Origin: Sphingomonas liriopis
Lineage (GTDB): Bacteria > Pseudomonadota > Alphaproteobacteria > Sphingomonadales > Sphingomonadaceae
Length of the DNA: 64,000 nt
Direction of reading: 5' to 3'
Assembly (NCBI RefSeq): GCF_024211255.1
Contig: NZ_JAMLDY010000007.1
Location: 62,001-126,000 of the forward strand
This document shows, in pieces, positions 49,717 through 57,900 of this stretch; within the stretch, counting starts at the first letter, position 1, and the number at the start of each line of letters is the position of its first letter. Made by a program: the position numbers and the translations under genes. Under the pieces are notes generated by a model. The model was not told the DNA's origin, searched no databases, and saw nothing but the letters and a program-made list of their open reading frames with translations.

Positions 49717-52700
49717 TCGCACGGCCGCCAAATCCCACCCGTCACCCCGAACTTGTTCCGGGGTCCACTCTGCGGCGAGGCCGACGCTTCGTGCCTCTTG
49801 CCTTGCGCGCGCGGCACGGTGGACCCCGGAACAAGGGACCCCATCAAAGTATTACTTTGATGGGGCCCAAGTCCGGGGTGACGGACGGCGTGGGGGTACG
49901 TTCCGAATCCTCGCGACCCTGGCTGCCACTCTCCTCGCCACCACCGCGCACGCGCAGACCGCGCGCGCCACCGAAAACCTCGCTGCGCCGGTCAAGACCT
50001 TCGGCCGCGTCAGCTACGACGCGCGCTCGCTGATGATCGACGGCAAGCGCCAGGTGATCTGGTCCGCCGAATTCCACCCCTTCCGCCTGCCCAGCCCCGA
50101 TCTGTGGCGCGATGTGCTGCAGAAGCTGAAGGCGAGCGGGTTCAACACCGTCGCGCTCTATTTCGACTGGGGCTATCACAGCCCGAAACAGGACGTGTAC
50201 GATTTCACCGGCATCCGCGACATGGATCGCGTGCTGACCATGGCGCAGGAGGAGGGGCTCTACGTCATCACCCGCGCCGGGCCGTACGTGAACGCCGAGC
50301 TGTCGCGCGGCGGCTTTCCCGGCTGGCTGGTCAACCAGCGCGGTCGCGCGCGCACCGACGATCCCGCCTATATGGCGGCCGCGGACGAATGGCTGACCCG
50401 GATCGACGCGATCATCGCGCGCCACCAGATCAATAACGGCGGTTCGGTCATCCTCCACCAGATCGAGAACGAGCTGGCGCTGACCACCCCGGCGCAGCGC
50501 CGCTACATGAATCATCTGTATGCGAAAGCGCGCGCCGACGGCCTGACCATCCCGCTGTTCCACAACGATCAGGGCCGCAACGGCTATTGGGTGCCGGAAA
50601 GCTCTAAGGTCGCCAACGTCGTCCATGGCCCCAACGACCTCTACGCCTTCGACGGCTATCCCGGCGGCACCTGCACCGTTCAGGGCAAGCCGACGCGCGG
50701 CTCGGCCGCGCCCGACTGGGGCTATTACGGCCCCGGTGGCGCGAAGGGCGGCGCCAGCGCCTCGCCCGACACCCCCGCCTTCTTGGCAGAGTTCGGCGGC
50801 GGCTGGTTCGATTACTGGGGCTCGAACGGCGGCTACGAATGCAACGCGATCCAGCGCGGCAAACGCTTCCAACGCGTATTCTACGGCACCAACCTCGCCA
50901 ACGGCATCGACATCCATTCGGTGTACATGGGCTATGGCGGGACGAGCTGGGGCTGGCTGCCGGCGCCGGTGGTGTTCACCAGCTACGATTACGGCTCCGC
51001 GATCTCGGAGGCGCGCGAATTGCGCCCCAAGGCGGAGGAGATGAAGCAGCTGGGCGGCCTGATCGCCACCGTGCCCGATCTCGCCGGCATGGTCCCCGCG
51101 GGCGCGGCGGTGGCATCGTCGCCCAACGTGCAGGTCTATCACGACAGGAACCCGGAGAGCGACGCGCGCTTCCTCATGGTGACGCACAAGCCTTCGAACG
51201 GCACGACCGACGACCGCTTCACGATCACCGCCGATCTGCCCGATGGCCGCTACACTTTCCCCGCCACCGAACCGATGCGATTGAACGGTTTCGACGCCAA
51301 GTGGCTGGTCGCCGGCGTGAACGTCGGCGGGCAGAGGCTGGTCTATTCAACTTCCGAACTGCAGGCGGCGCTGGCGGCGGACGGCGGCGACCTGATGTTG
51401 CTGTATGGCCGCGCCGGCGAGAGTGGCGAGACGGTGCTGCGCTACACGAGCGCGCCGCAGGTCCGCGTGCTCGATGGGCAGGCGACCAGCCTGTTCGACG
51501 CGGCGAAGGGCGACCTGCGCCTGACCTATCCGCATGCCGGCCGCGCCGTGGTCCGCATCGAGGGCGGCGGCCGTACGCCGCTGACGCTGGTCCTCGCCGA
51601 CGAGGCGGAGGGGGCACGCTACTGGCGGCAGGGCCCGGCACTCGTCCGCGGCCCGGCGTTGCTGCGTAGCGCGGTAGCGAAGGGCGGCACGCTCGCGCTG
51701 ACCGGCGATACGCGGGAGGAGACGCCGCTCGAACTCTGGACGCCCGCTGCGCTGCGCTCGGTGACGTGGAACGGCGCGTCCGTGGCGCTCAAGCCGACGG
51801 CGATCGGCAGCCGGGTCGCCACCCGCCCTCTCGCCGGCCCCGCGCCCGTGACGCTGCCCGCGCTGACGTGGCGCAGCGCCTATGGCTCGCCGGAAGCGCA
51901 ACCCGGTTTCGACGACAGCCGCTGGCAGGTCGCCGAGGGCAAGCCTTACGCCAGCATCACCGCGCGCCCCGATGGCCAGCCTAACCTGTCGATGGATGCC
52001 TATGGCTTCCACGACGGCGACGTCTGGTATCGCGGCCGCTTCACCGGCACGCCCGACGCCAAGCAGCTCGCACTGTTCTATGGCGCCGGCGGATCCGGGA
52101 TGCTGCAGGTCTGGGTCGATGGCCAGTTCGTCGGCCAGAACGAGCTACCCGCCGGCCTGCCTCGCCCGATCACCACCGGCGGCGCCCGCTTCGACCTGCC
52201 CGCCGGGGCGCAGGCATCGGGCGAGCACGTCATCAGCGTCATGGTCCGCAACAACGGCCATAACTGGGACCTCGACAGCGACGACTTCCACAAGGAGGCA
52301 CGCGGCCTGATCTCCGCCTCGCTCGAGGCACCCGGCGGGCGCAGCTTCGCGATCCCGATCGCGTGGAAGATCCAGGGCAAGGCCGGCGGCGAAGACCTGC
52401 CCGACCCCGCGCGCGGCCCCGCCAACACTGGCGGCCAGTATGGCGAGCGAATGGGCTGGCACCTCCCCGGCTTCGACGATGCCAAGTGGCAGGCCGCGGC
52501 GACCACCGTTCAACCCGGCACGACCTGGTATCGCAGTCGCTTCACGCTCGCCATGCCCAAGGGGCAGGACGCGACGGTCGCGGTCGCGTTCGGCGACACC
52601 GCCAGCCCGCGCTCGGTCGCGAAATACCGCGCGTCGATCTTCGTCAACGGCTGGAACATGGGCCAGTTCATCGCCCATGTCGGCCCGCAGCGCGTCTTCC

Positions 52701-52888
52701 CGATCCCCGAAGGCATATTGAACCACCGTGGGCCCAACAGCATCGCGCTCGCCGTCATCAGCGACGGTGCGCCCGGCGACGTGCTGGAGCCCGTCAAACT
52801 CGTCACGCTGCGCAACGTGCGCGGCGGTGTGTCCGTATCCCCGGTCGCCGCGCCGACGCGCCCCGACCAGCTCATCCAGGAGAAGTAA
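49709..52888 (+). CDS. Glycoside hydrolase family 35 beta-galactosidase, N-terminus altered by repeat
   Basis: Large hydrolase of 1,059 residues as read from ATG 49709. Catalytic acid/base Glu in HQIENELAL, nucleophile Glu in FLAEFGGGWFDYW; FHPFRLPSPDLWRDVLQKLK and TRAGPYVNAELSRGGFPGWL are GH35 landmarks. The C-terminal third holds two galactose-binding-like beta domains (WYRGRFTG, TWYRSRFTL). The signal-like core RILATLAATLLATTAHAQ begins only at about residue 66: the first 65 codons are mostly a family C repeat with a nested palindrome. No ATG, GTG or TTG is in frame between, so either 49709 (coupled to rhaM) is used or an atypical codon. Likely periplasmic. Confidence 0.88.
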   Translation: MIDRTAAKSHPSPRTCSGVHSAARPTLRASCLARAARWTPEQGTPSKYYFDGAQVRGDGRRGGTFRILATLAATLLATTAHAQTARATENLAAPVKTFGRVSYDARSLMIDGKRQVIWSAEFHPFRLPSPDLWRDVLQKLKASGFNTVALYFDWGYHSPKQDVYDFTGIRDMDRVLTMAQEEGLYVITRAGPYVNAELSRGGFPGWLVNQRGRARTDDPAYMAAADEWLTRIDAIIARHQINNGGSVILHQIENELALTTPAQRRYMNHLYAKARADGLTIPLFHNDQGRNGYWVPESSKVANVVHGPNDLYAFDGYPGGTCTVQGKPTRGSAAPDWGYYGPGGAKGGASASPDTPAFLAEFGGGWFDYWGSNGGYECNAIQRGKRFQRVFYGTNLANGIDIHSVYMGYGGTSWGWLPAPVVFTSYDYGSAISEARELRPKAEEMKQLGGLIATVPDLAGMVPAGAAVASSPNVQVYHDRNPESDARFLMVTHKPSNGTTDDRFTITADLPDGRYTFPATEPMRLNGFDAKWLVAGVNVGGQRLVYSTSELQAALAADGGDLMLLYGRAGESGETVLRYTSAPQVRVLDGQATSLFDAAKGDLRLTYPHAGRAVVRIEGGGRTPLTLVLADEAEGARYWRQGPALVRGPALLRSAVAKGGTLALTGDTREETPLELWTPAALRSVTWNGASVALKPTAIGSRVATRPLAGPAPVTLPALTWRSAYGSPEAQPGFDDSRWQVAEGKPYASITARPDGQPNLSMDAYGFHDGDVWYRGRFTGTPDAKQLALFYGAGGSGMLQVWVDGQFVGQNELPAGLPRPITTGGARFDLPAGAQASGEHVISVMVRNNGHNWDLDSDDFHKEARGLISASLEAPGGRSFAIPIAWKIQGKAGGEDLPDPARGPANTGGQYGERMGWHLPGFDDAKWQAAATTVQPGTTWYRSRFTLAMPKGQDATVAVAFGDTASPRSVAKYRASIFVNGWNMGQFIAHVGPQRVFPIPEGILNHRGPNSIALAVISDGAPGDVLEPVKLVTLRNVRGGVSVSPVAAPTRPDQLIQEK
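49738..49885. repeat. Palindromic repeat, family C, interrupted copy
   Basis: cccgtcaccccgaacttgtt at the left and tccggggtgacggac at the right delimit a family C element, but the right arm is split by 36 bases at 49836-49871. Confidence 0.88.
49836..49871. repeat. 36-bp palindromic insertion nested in the family C repeat
   Basis: ggaccccatcaaagta and tactttgatggggccc pair with one mismatch around a central t. The element interrupts the usual ggaacaag-tccgggg junction and is flanked by AAG on both sides (49833-49835 and 49869-49871), as a 3-bp target duplication would be. No second copy seen in the window. 36 bases keeps the reading frame of the GH35 gene open. Confidence 0.75.
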
Positions 52889-52889
52889 C

Positions 52890-54005
52890 TTGGCCGCCCT
52901 CACGCACGACATCCCCCGCGGGGAGGTCACGACCGCGATCCACAAGCTGATGGACAACCTCGTCAACATCAAGGACGAGACCGGCGAGTTCCTGCTCCAT
53001 CTCGAGGACGGTCGGATCATCGACACCAAGGGCTGGGCCGGCTGGGAATGGACGCACGGCGTCGGCCTGTTCGGCATGTGGCGCTATTACGAGCAGACCG
53101 GCGACATGACCGCGCTTGAGATCATCAAGCAATGGTTCGAGGATCGCTTCGCCGAAGGCACGCCGACCAAGAACATCAACACCGTCGCGCCGTTCATCAC
53201 GCTCGCCTATCTCTACGAGCTGGAGGGCGACCCGCGCTACATCCCCTATCTCGACACCTGGGCGGAATGGCTGATGGCGCCCGACGGCCTGCCCAAGACC
53301 GAAGAGGGCGGCTTCCAGCACATCGTCTACAACGACGAGAACCCGGGCGAGATGTGGGACGACACGCTGATGATGAGCGTGCTGCCACTCGCCAAGATCG
53401 GCCTGCTGCTGAACCGCCCGCAATACGTGGAAGAGGCGAAGCGCCAGTTCCTCGTCCATATCAAATATCTGTTCGACAAGAAGACCGGCCTCTGGTTCCA
53501 CGGCTGGGACTTCAACGGCCGGCACAATTTTGCCGAAGCGCTCTGGGCGCGCGGCAATTGCTGGGTGACGATCGCGATTCCGGAGATCATCGAGATCCTC
53601 GACCTGCCGCAGGGCGATGCGTTCCGCACCTTCCTGATCGACACGCTCGCGGCACAGGTGAAGACGCTCGCCGAAACGCAGGATGCCGAGACCGGCCTGT
53701 GGCACACGCTGATCGTCGATCCGACGAGCTACCTCGAGGCGTCGGCGACCGCCGGCTTCGCCTATGGCATCCTGAAGGGCGTGCGAAAGGGCTATCTGCC
53801 GCGCCATTACGAGGGCGTGGGGATCAAGGCGATCCGCGGCGTGCTCGCGAACATCGACGACGCCGGCGAGCTGAAGCAGGTCAGCTTCGGCACCGCGATG
53901 GGCGACACGCAGCAATTCTACAAGGACATCGCGCTGACCTCGATGCCCTATGGCCAGAGCCTCGCGATGGTCGCGCTGGGGGAATTCCTGCGCACGTATA
54001 TCTGA
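52890..54005 (+). CDS. Unsaturated rhamnogalacturonyl hydrolase, GH105
   Basis: (Alpha/alpha)6-barrel enzyme of 371 residues that removes the unsaturated galacturonic residue from lyase products, the step after PL11. Landmarks: GWAGWEWTHGVGLFGMWRYY, GGFQHIVYNDENPGEMWDDT with the catalytic Asp, FHGWDFNGRHNFAEALWARG and TGLWHTLIVDPTSYLEASAT. No signal peptide, so cytoplasmic. The TTG at 52890 follows CCAGGAGAAG, one base after the GH35 stop, and produces MAALTHDIPRGEV. Close packing with GH35 and the downstream importer supports one operon. Confidence 0.94.
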   Translation: MAALTHDIPRGEVTTAIHKLMDNLVNIKDETGEFLLHLEDGRIIDTKGWAGWEWTHGVGLFGMWRYYEQTGDMTALEIIKQWFEDRFAEGTPTKNINTVAPFITLAYLYELEGDPRYIPYLDTWAEWLMAPDGLPKTEEGGFQHIVYNDENPGEMWDDTLMMSVLPLAKIGLLLNRPQYVEEAKRQFLVHIKYLFDKKTGLWFHGWDFNGRHNFAEALWARGNCWVTIAIPEIIEILDLPQGDAFRTFLIDTLAAQVKTLAETQDAETGLWHTLIVDPTSYLEASATAGFAYGILKGVRKGYLPRHYEGVGIKAIRGVLANIDDAGELKQVSFGTAMGDTQQFYKDIALTSMPYGQSLAMVALGEFLRTYI

Positions 54006-54014
54006 CGCCCTCCA

Positions 54015-54111
54015 TCACCCTCACCCTTCCCACCCGGCTGCGCCGGGCGGGCCCCTTCCCTCTCCCATCGGGAGAGGGAGAGACGCCGCAGGCGGCGATG
54101 GGTGAGGGTGA
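54015..54111. repeat. Palindromic intergenic repeat, family A
   Basis: tcaccctcacccttcccacc at the left and ggtgagggtga at the right with inner ccctctcccatcgggagagg. Fills the gap between GH105 and the transporter gene. Confidence 0.84.
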
Positions 54112-54133
54112 CGCACCAGCCGAGTAGACGCCC

Positions 54134-55678
54134 ATGGCCACCGATCCCATCGCAGCCCGACCGATCATGCCCACCGCGCCCTCACGCCCGGTGCGCTGGT
54201 ACAACCTCCTCGCTTACGGCTCGAACGACGTGCTCGGCGCGGGCTCGATGGCGGTCATCTCGACCTGGATCCTCATCTTCTACACCAGCTTCTGCGGGCT
54301 TTCCGCTGCACAGGCGACGATCATCTTCGGTGTCGCACGCGTGCTCGACGCGTTCACCAGCCCGCTGATCGGCCATGTCTCCGACAATATCGGGCGCAGC
54401 TGGCTGGGGCGGAAGTTCGGGCGGCGACGGATCTTCATCTTGGCCGCGATCCCGCTGCTGCCCTCGTTCGCGATCATGTGGGTCGCGGGGCAGAGCTTCT
54501 GGTATTATCTCGTCACCTACGTCCTGTTCGAGATGGTCTATGCGCTCGAGATCATCCCCTACGAGACGCTCGCCTCCGAAATGGCGACCGACTACAAGAC
54601 CAAGGCGAAGTTCGCCGGCGCGCGCATCCTGTGCGGCCAGTGTTCGGCGATCGCCGCTGCTTTCCTGCCGGCTTGGTTGATCGCGTATCTGGGGCCCGAT
54701 TCACCCGACACCTATCTGTACATGGGCGTGATCTTCTCAGGTCTGTTCATGGGCGCGGCGGGGCTGCTCTACGCGTTCAGCTGGGAACGCCAGCGCCCGC
54801 CCGAACTCGCCGAGGCGGAGGCGCGCGACAAGCCGACATTGGGCGCGGCGTTCGCGGCGCTGTACCGCAATTTGTTCTCGACGCTGCGCATCCGCGCATT
54901 CCGGCTGCACCTCGGCATGTATCTGGGCGGCTATATCAGCCAGGACATCTACAACGCCGCCTTCACCTATTTCGTCATCTTCGCGCTCGCCGGATCGACC
55001 GCGATCGTCGGGCAGCTGGTCGGCGTCACCTATATCGTCCAGCTGGTCGCGGTGGTGCTCGCGATCAACTTCGCGCTGCGCCTGTCGCCCGCTGCCGCGT
55101 ACCGGTTTGCGGCGCTGAGCTTCGGAATCGGCGTGGTGATCTTCCTCGCGATGTACGCGGCCGGATACACCGCCACCTCGGCACTGTTCTGGCTGCCGGT
55201 GGTCTTCGCCGGCCTCGGCCGCGGCGCGCTCAACTACATTCCGTGGGCGACCTACAACTACATGGCCGATGTCGACGAGATCGTCACCGGCCGGCGCCGC
55301 GAAGGCGCGTTCGCCGGGGTGATGACCTTCGTGCGCAAGATGAGCCAGGCGCTCGCGGTGATCCTCGTCGGGCAGGTGATGCAGGCCTCGGGCTTCGTCT
55401 CGAAAGCGACCACGCAGAGTCCGACCGCGATCGCGGCGATCGTCGGCGTGCTGGGGCTGGGGACGATCGCGATGCTGGTGTTCGGGGTGCTGGTATCGAC
55501 CCGCTTCCGCCTGACACCGCGCACGCATGCGATCCTGCTCGACGAGATCGAACGCTTCCGTGGCGGCGAGCGGCAGCCGGCGGACGAGAGCCATGCACGG
55601 GTGGTCGAGGACCTGTCGGGCTGGTCGTACGACCGGTTGTGGGGGAACAATCCGGTGGCGGAGCCGGGGCGCCCTTGA
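54134..55678 (+). CDS. GPH-type sugar:cation symporter (MFS)
   Basis: Twelve-helix inner-membrane transporter of 514 residues of the glycoside-pentoside-hexuronide family. Landmarks: ARVLDAFTSPLIGHVSDNIG, GRRRIFILAAIPLLPSFAIM, VYALEIIPYETLASEMATDY and the late WATYNYMADVDEIVTGRRRE, a strongly conserved GPH motif. Following GH105 in the same direction, it most likely brings rhamnogalacturonan disaccharides or rhamnose/galactose into the cytoplasm. Cation identity (H+ or Na+) cannot be read. Confidence 0.9.
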   Translation: MATDPIAARPIMPTAPSRPVRWYNLLAYGSNDVLGAGSMAVISTWILIFYTSFCGLSAAQATIIFGVARVLDAFTSPLIGHVSDNIGRSWLGRKFGRRRIFILAAIPLLPSFAIMWVAGQSFWYYLVTYVLFEMVYALEIIPYETLASEMATDYKTKAKFAGARILCGQCSAIAAAFLPAWLIAYLGPDSPDTYLYMGVIFSGLFMGAAGLLYAFSWERQRPPELAEAEARDKPTLGAAFAALYRNLFSTLRIRAFRLHLGMYLGGYISQDIYNAAFTYFVIFALAGSTAIVGQLVGVTYIVQLVAVVLAINFALRLSPAAAYRFAALSFGIGVVIFLAMYAAGYTATSALFWLPVVFAGLGRGALNYIPWATYNYMADVDEIVTGRRREGAFAGVMTFVRKMSQALAVILVGQVMQASGFVSKATTQSPTAIAAIVGVLGLGTIAMLVFGVLVSTRFRLTPRTHAILLDEIERFRGGERQPADESHARVVEDLSGWSYDRLWGNNPVAEPGRP

Positions 55679-55682
55679 TGTC

Positions 55683-55782
55683 GTCATCCCGGCGAAAGCC
55701 GGGACCCATGGACCCGCACCCTCACGTTGGCGCGCACCATCAGCCGATCGCTTCCATGGGTCCCGGCTTTCGCCGGGATGAC
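55683..55782. repeat. Palindromic intergenic repeat, family D
   Basis: gtcatcccggcgaaagccgg at the left and ccggctttcgccgggatgac at the right are perfect inverse complements, extended by gacccatgga/tccatgggtc. It lies between the transporter and ssrA, which converge on it. Confidence 0.88.
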
Positions 55783-55811
55783 GGATGGGACGGACCGCGA
55801 TGATGATGTCA

Positions 55812-56180
55812 GGTGGGGAGCTTCTGTTGCCCGGTGCTCCCCGTACCGCTGGAATCCCTTCTGTTGCCCGGTGGGTCCAACCGCGTAATCTTGGAATAAC
55901 TTCAGGCCGTGAGGCCCTCAGTTACGCCGCAATCGCGAGTGCTTCGTTATCGTTGGCACTTGTGTAATGGGCCGTTGCGGTGGTCCCATTCCGAGCGAAA
56001 GACAGCGCTTTTCAACACACGTCGATCCTAGTTCGGCCCCGTCAGCTGAGCCGCTTGGCCGGCACGCTTCACGCGTGCTGGCCAAGCGGCGCAGATGGTG
56101 GAGCCGCCGGGTACTGCCCCCGGGTCCGCTGCGTCTATGCGACGCCACCGTTTATCGCCATAGCCGGCTGGAAGCCGGCA
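55812..56180 (-). ncRNA. ssrA: Transfer-messenger RNA, circularly permuted two-piece type
   Basis: Rescues stalled ribosomes and tags the nascent peptide. Read leftward, the acceptor piece comes first: cagcggacccgggggcagt, then acceptor strand cggctcc and encoded ACCA (56099-56096). A 55-base spacer (56041-56095) with a ccgcttggcc/ggccaagcgg hairpin follows. The coding piece starts at 56040 with ggggccgaactaggatcgac, whose ggggccg pairs with cggctcc. The tag frame is at 55957-55922. The 3' end near 55812 is set by the hairpin 55815-55842 and is approximate. Permuted order acceptor-spacer-coding is the alphaproteobacterial form; the spacer is cut out during maturation. Confidence 0.93.
55922..55957 (-). 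other. tmRNA tag reading frame, ANDNEALAIAA
   Basis: Read leftward from 55957: GCC AAC GAT AAC GAA, then GCA CTC GCG ATT GCG GCG and TAA, giving ANDNEALAIAA after the alanine carried by the tmRNA itself. The AND start and hydrophobic ALA/AA end are the features needed for recognition by ClpXP and similar proteases. Confidence 0.93.
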
Positions 56181-56185
56181 CGACC

Positions 56186-56214
56186 CATATAGGCGCTGGC
56201 ACAAGTCTCTGCAA
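56186..56214 (-). promoter_or_regulatory. Sigma-70-type promoter of ssrA
   Basis: On the minus strand TTGCAG (56214-56209), exactly 17 bases, then TATATG (56191-56186). The predicted start near 56180 lies just before the acceptor piece. The promoter also lies 47-75 bp upstream of the divergent Rrf2 start at 56261. Confidence 0.6.
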
Positions 56215-56260
56215 TCCACGCCTTTCGCTCGCCACAATATGGCGCCATAGGCGGGCCATC

Positions 56261-56692
56261 ATGTTGACCCAGCGTTCCCGTTACGCGCTGCGCGCGATGC
56301 TGTTCCTTGCCCAGGCACCCGCAGCCAGCCCGCCGATCCCGATGGGCCGCATCGCGACCGCGGCCAACGTGCCGCGCAAGTTCCTCGAGCTGATCCTCGC
56401 CGACCTGCGCGATGCCGGACTGCTGCGCAGCACGCGCGGCAAGATGGGCGGCTACGTCCTCTCGCGGCCCGCGCACCTGATGTCGCTGGGCGAGATCATC
56501 CGCATTATCGAGGGGCCGCTGGCGCTCGTGCCCTGCGTCAGCCGCACCGCCTACCGCCCGTGCACCGACTGCCAGAGCGAGGCGGATTGCGCGATCCGCC
56601 ACGCGATGATGCGCGTCCGCGACGAGACCGCGCGCATCCTCGACGGCACCAGCCTGGCGGATGCCACCGCGGAGCATCTGGTCGCGGCCTGA
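56261..56692 (+). CDS. Rrf2-family transcriptional regulator
   Basis: A protein of 143 residues. Winged helix MLTQRSRYALRAMLFLAQAP to MGRIATAANVPRKFLELILA, wing STRGKMGGYVLSRP, then a cysteine-containing segment PCVSRTAYRPCTDCQSEADC: four cysteines in the region where IscR/RirA/NsrR proteins bind a [2Fe-2S] or [4Fe-4S] cluster. It is therefore probably an Fe-S, iron or NO sensing regulator. ATG at 56261. It diverges from ssrA and converges with mscL. Targets unknown. Confidence 0.9.
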   Translation: MLTQRSRYALRAMLFLAQAPAASPPIPMGRIATAANVPRKFLELILADLRDAGLLRSTRGKMGGYVLSRPAHLMSLGEIIRIIEGPLALVPCVSRTAYRPCTDCQSEADCAIRHAMMRVRDETARILDGTSLADATAEHLVAA

Positions 56693-56704
56693 CACGCGCC
56701 AAGT

Positions 56705-56734
56705 CCTCCCCCGCGCAAGCGAGGGAGGCGTTTT
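56705..56734. terminator. Rho-independent terminator between Rrf2 gene and mscL
   Basis: Stem cctccc (56705-56710) with gggagg (56723-56728), inner cgc-gcaa-gcg tetraloop hairpin, followed by cgtttt with T-run 56731-56734. Serves the rightward Rrf2 gene and sits directly beside the mscL stop. Confidence 0.6.
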
Positions 56735-56737
56735 GCC

Positions 56738-57181
56738 TCAAATCCGCGGCCGCGCCTTCAGCTCGTCGCGGATTTCGCGGAGCAGCGTGACGTCGGCGGG
56801 CTCGACCGGCGCCGCGGCGACCGGCGCTTCGGCCTTCGGCATCAGCCGGTTCACCGCGCGCACGATCAGGAAGATGATGAAGGCGACGATGATGAAATTC
56901 GCTGCCTGCGTGATGAATTCGCCATAGCCGAGCAGCGGCACGCCCGCCTTCTTGAGCGCGGCATAATCGGTCACCGACCCCGCATAGTTCGCCGGTACCG
57001 GCCCCATGCGCAGGAAATAGCCCGAGAAATCGAGCCCGCCGAACAGCTTGCCGATCACCGGCATGATGACGTCCTCGGTCAGCGAGGTGACGATCTTGCC
57101 GAACGCCGCGCCGATGATGACCGCGACCGCGAGGTCCAGCACGTTGCCGCGCGCGATGAATGTCTTGAATTCGTTGAACAT
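56738..57181 (-). CDS. mscL: Large-conductance mechanosensitive channel MscL
   Basis: Inner-membrane pentameric channel of 147 residues that opens under osmotic downshock. N-terminal MFNEFKTFIARGNVLDLAVA, gate helix VIIGAAFGKIVTSLTEDVIM P, second helix AANFIIVAFIIFLIVRAVNR and a charged C-terminal helix ending IRDELKARPRI are all standard. The periplasmic loop contains the GGLDFSGYFLRMGPVP segment. Divergent from lemA across 114 bp. Confidence 0.97.
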   Translation of the reverse strand: MFNEFKTFIARGNVLDLAVAVIIGAAFGKIVTSLTEDVIMPVIGKLFGGLDFSGYFLRMGPVPANYAGSVTDYAALKKAGVPLLGYGEFITQAANFIIVAFIIFLIVRAVNRLMPKAEAPVAAAPVEPADVTLLREIRDELKARPRI

Positions 57182-57254
57182 GGCCGCCCTTCCCTCGTTA
57201 CCCGTTCGGTGATGCGAGACTAGGCGGCGATTCCCCCTTCGCCAAGCCCATTCA

Positions 57255-57276
57255 CTGTCCTATATGGATAGGACAG
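57255..57276. promoter_or_regulatory. Inverted repeat ctgtccta-N6-taggacag, candidate operator of the lemA operon
   Basis: Perfect 8-bp arms ctgtccta (57255-57262) and taggacag (57269-57276) around tatgga; the element includes a tatatggata segment that could be a -10 region. It ends 19 bp before the lemA start at 57296. Binding protein unknown. Confidence 0.5.
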
Positions 57277-57295
57277 ATCGTTCAGGAGACTGTCC

Positions 57296-57895
57296 ATGTC
57301 GTCGCTTCGTCCCGTTGCCGCTTTCGCCCTCGCCGCCACCATGTCGGTGTCGCTGGCCGGCTGCGGCATCAATTCCGTGCCGACGGCCGAAGAGAACGCC
57401 AAGGCGCGTTGGGCCGACGTCCAGAACCAGTATCAGCGGCGCGCGGATTTGATCCCCAACCTTGTTTCGACGGTGAAGGCCGCGGGCGCACAGGAGAAGG
57501 ACATCCTGGTGCAGGTGACGCAGGCGCGCGCCGGGGCCAATCAGGTGAAGCTGAGCGGCGACCAGCTGACCGATCCTGCCAAGATGCAGGCGTTCGAGCG
57601 CGCGCAGGGCGCGGTCACGCTGTCGCTGCAGCGGCTGCAGGAGGCGTATCCCGAGCTGAAGAGCCAGGGCAATTACACCACGCTGATGAGCCAGCTGGAG
57701 GGCACCGAGAACCGCATCACGATCGCGCGCACCGACTACAACACTGCGGTGCAGGCGTATAACACGCGCATCCGCACCTTCCCCGACGCGGTCGGCGCGC
57801 GGATCTTCTACGGTGCCAAGCCGCTGACGCCGTTCGCGGCGACGACGCCGGGGGCGGAAGCGGCGCCGACCGTCAACTTCGGGAATGCGAGCTGA
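57296..57895 (+). CDS. lemA: LemA family lipoprotein
   Basis: A protein of 199 residues. Lipoprotein signal with lipobox LAGC (Cys23), then the LemA coiled-coil: EENAKARWADVQNQYQRRAD, LIPNLVSTVKAAGAQEKDIL, and AYNTRIRTFPDAVGARIFYG, the conserved closing motif. LemA proteins are usually encoded with TPM-domain proteins, as here; the molecular role is unknown. CAGGAGAC precedes the ATG and a perfect palindrome lies in the promoter. Confidence 0.93.
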   Translation: MSSLRPVAAFALAATMSVSLAGCGINSVPTAEENAKARWADVQNQYQRRADLIPNLVSTVKAAGAQEKDILVQVTQARAGANQVKLSGDQLTDPAKMQAFERAQGAVTLSLQRLQEAYPELKSQGNYTTLMSQLEGTENRITIARTDYNTAVQAYNTRIRTFPDAVGARIFYGAKPLTPFAATTPGAEAAPTVNFGNAS

Positions 57896-57900
57896 CGGCG

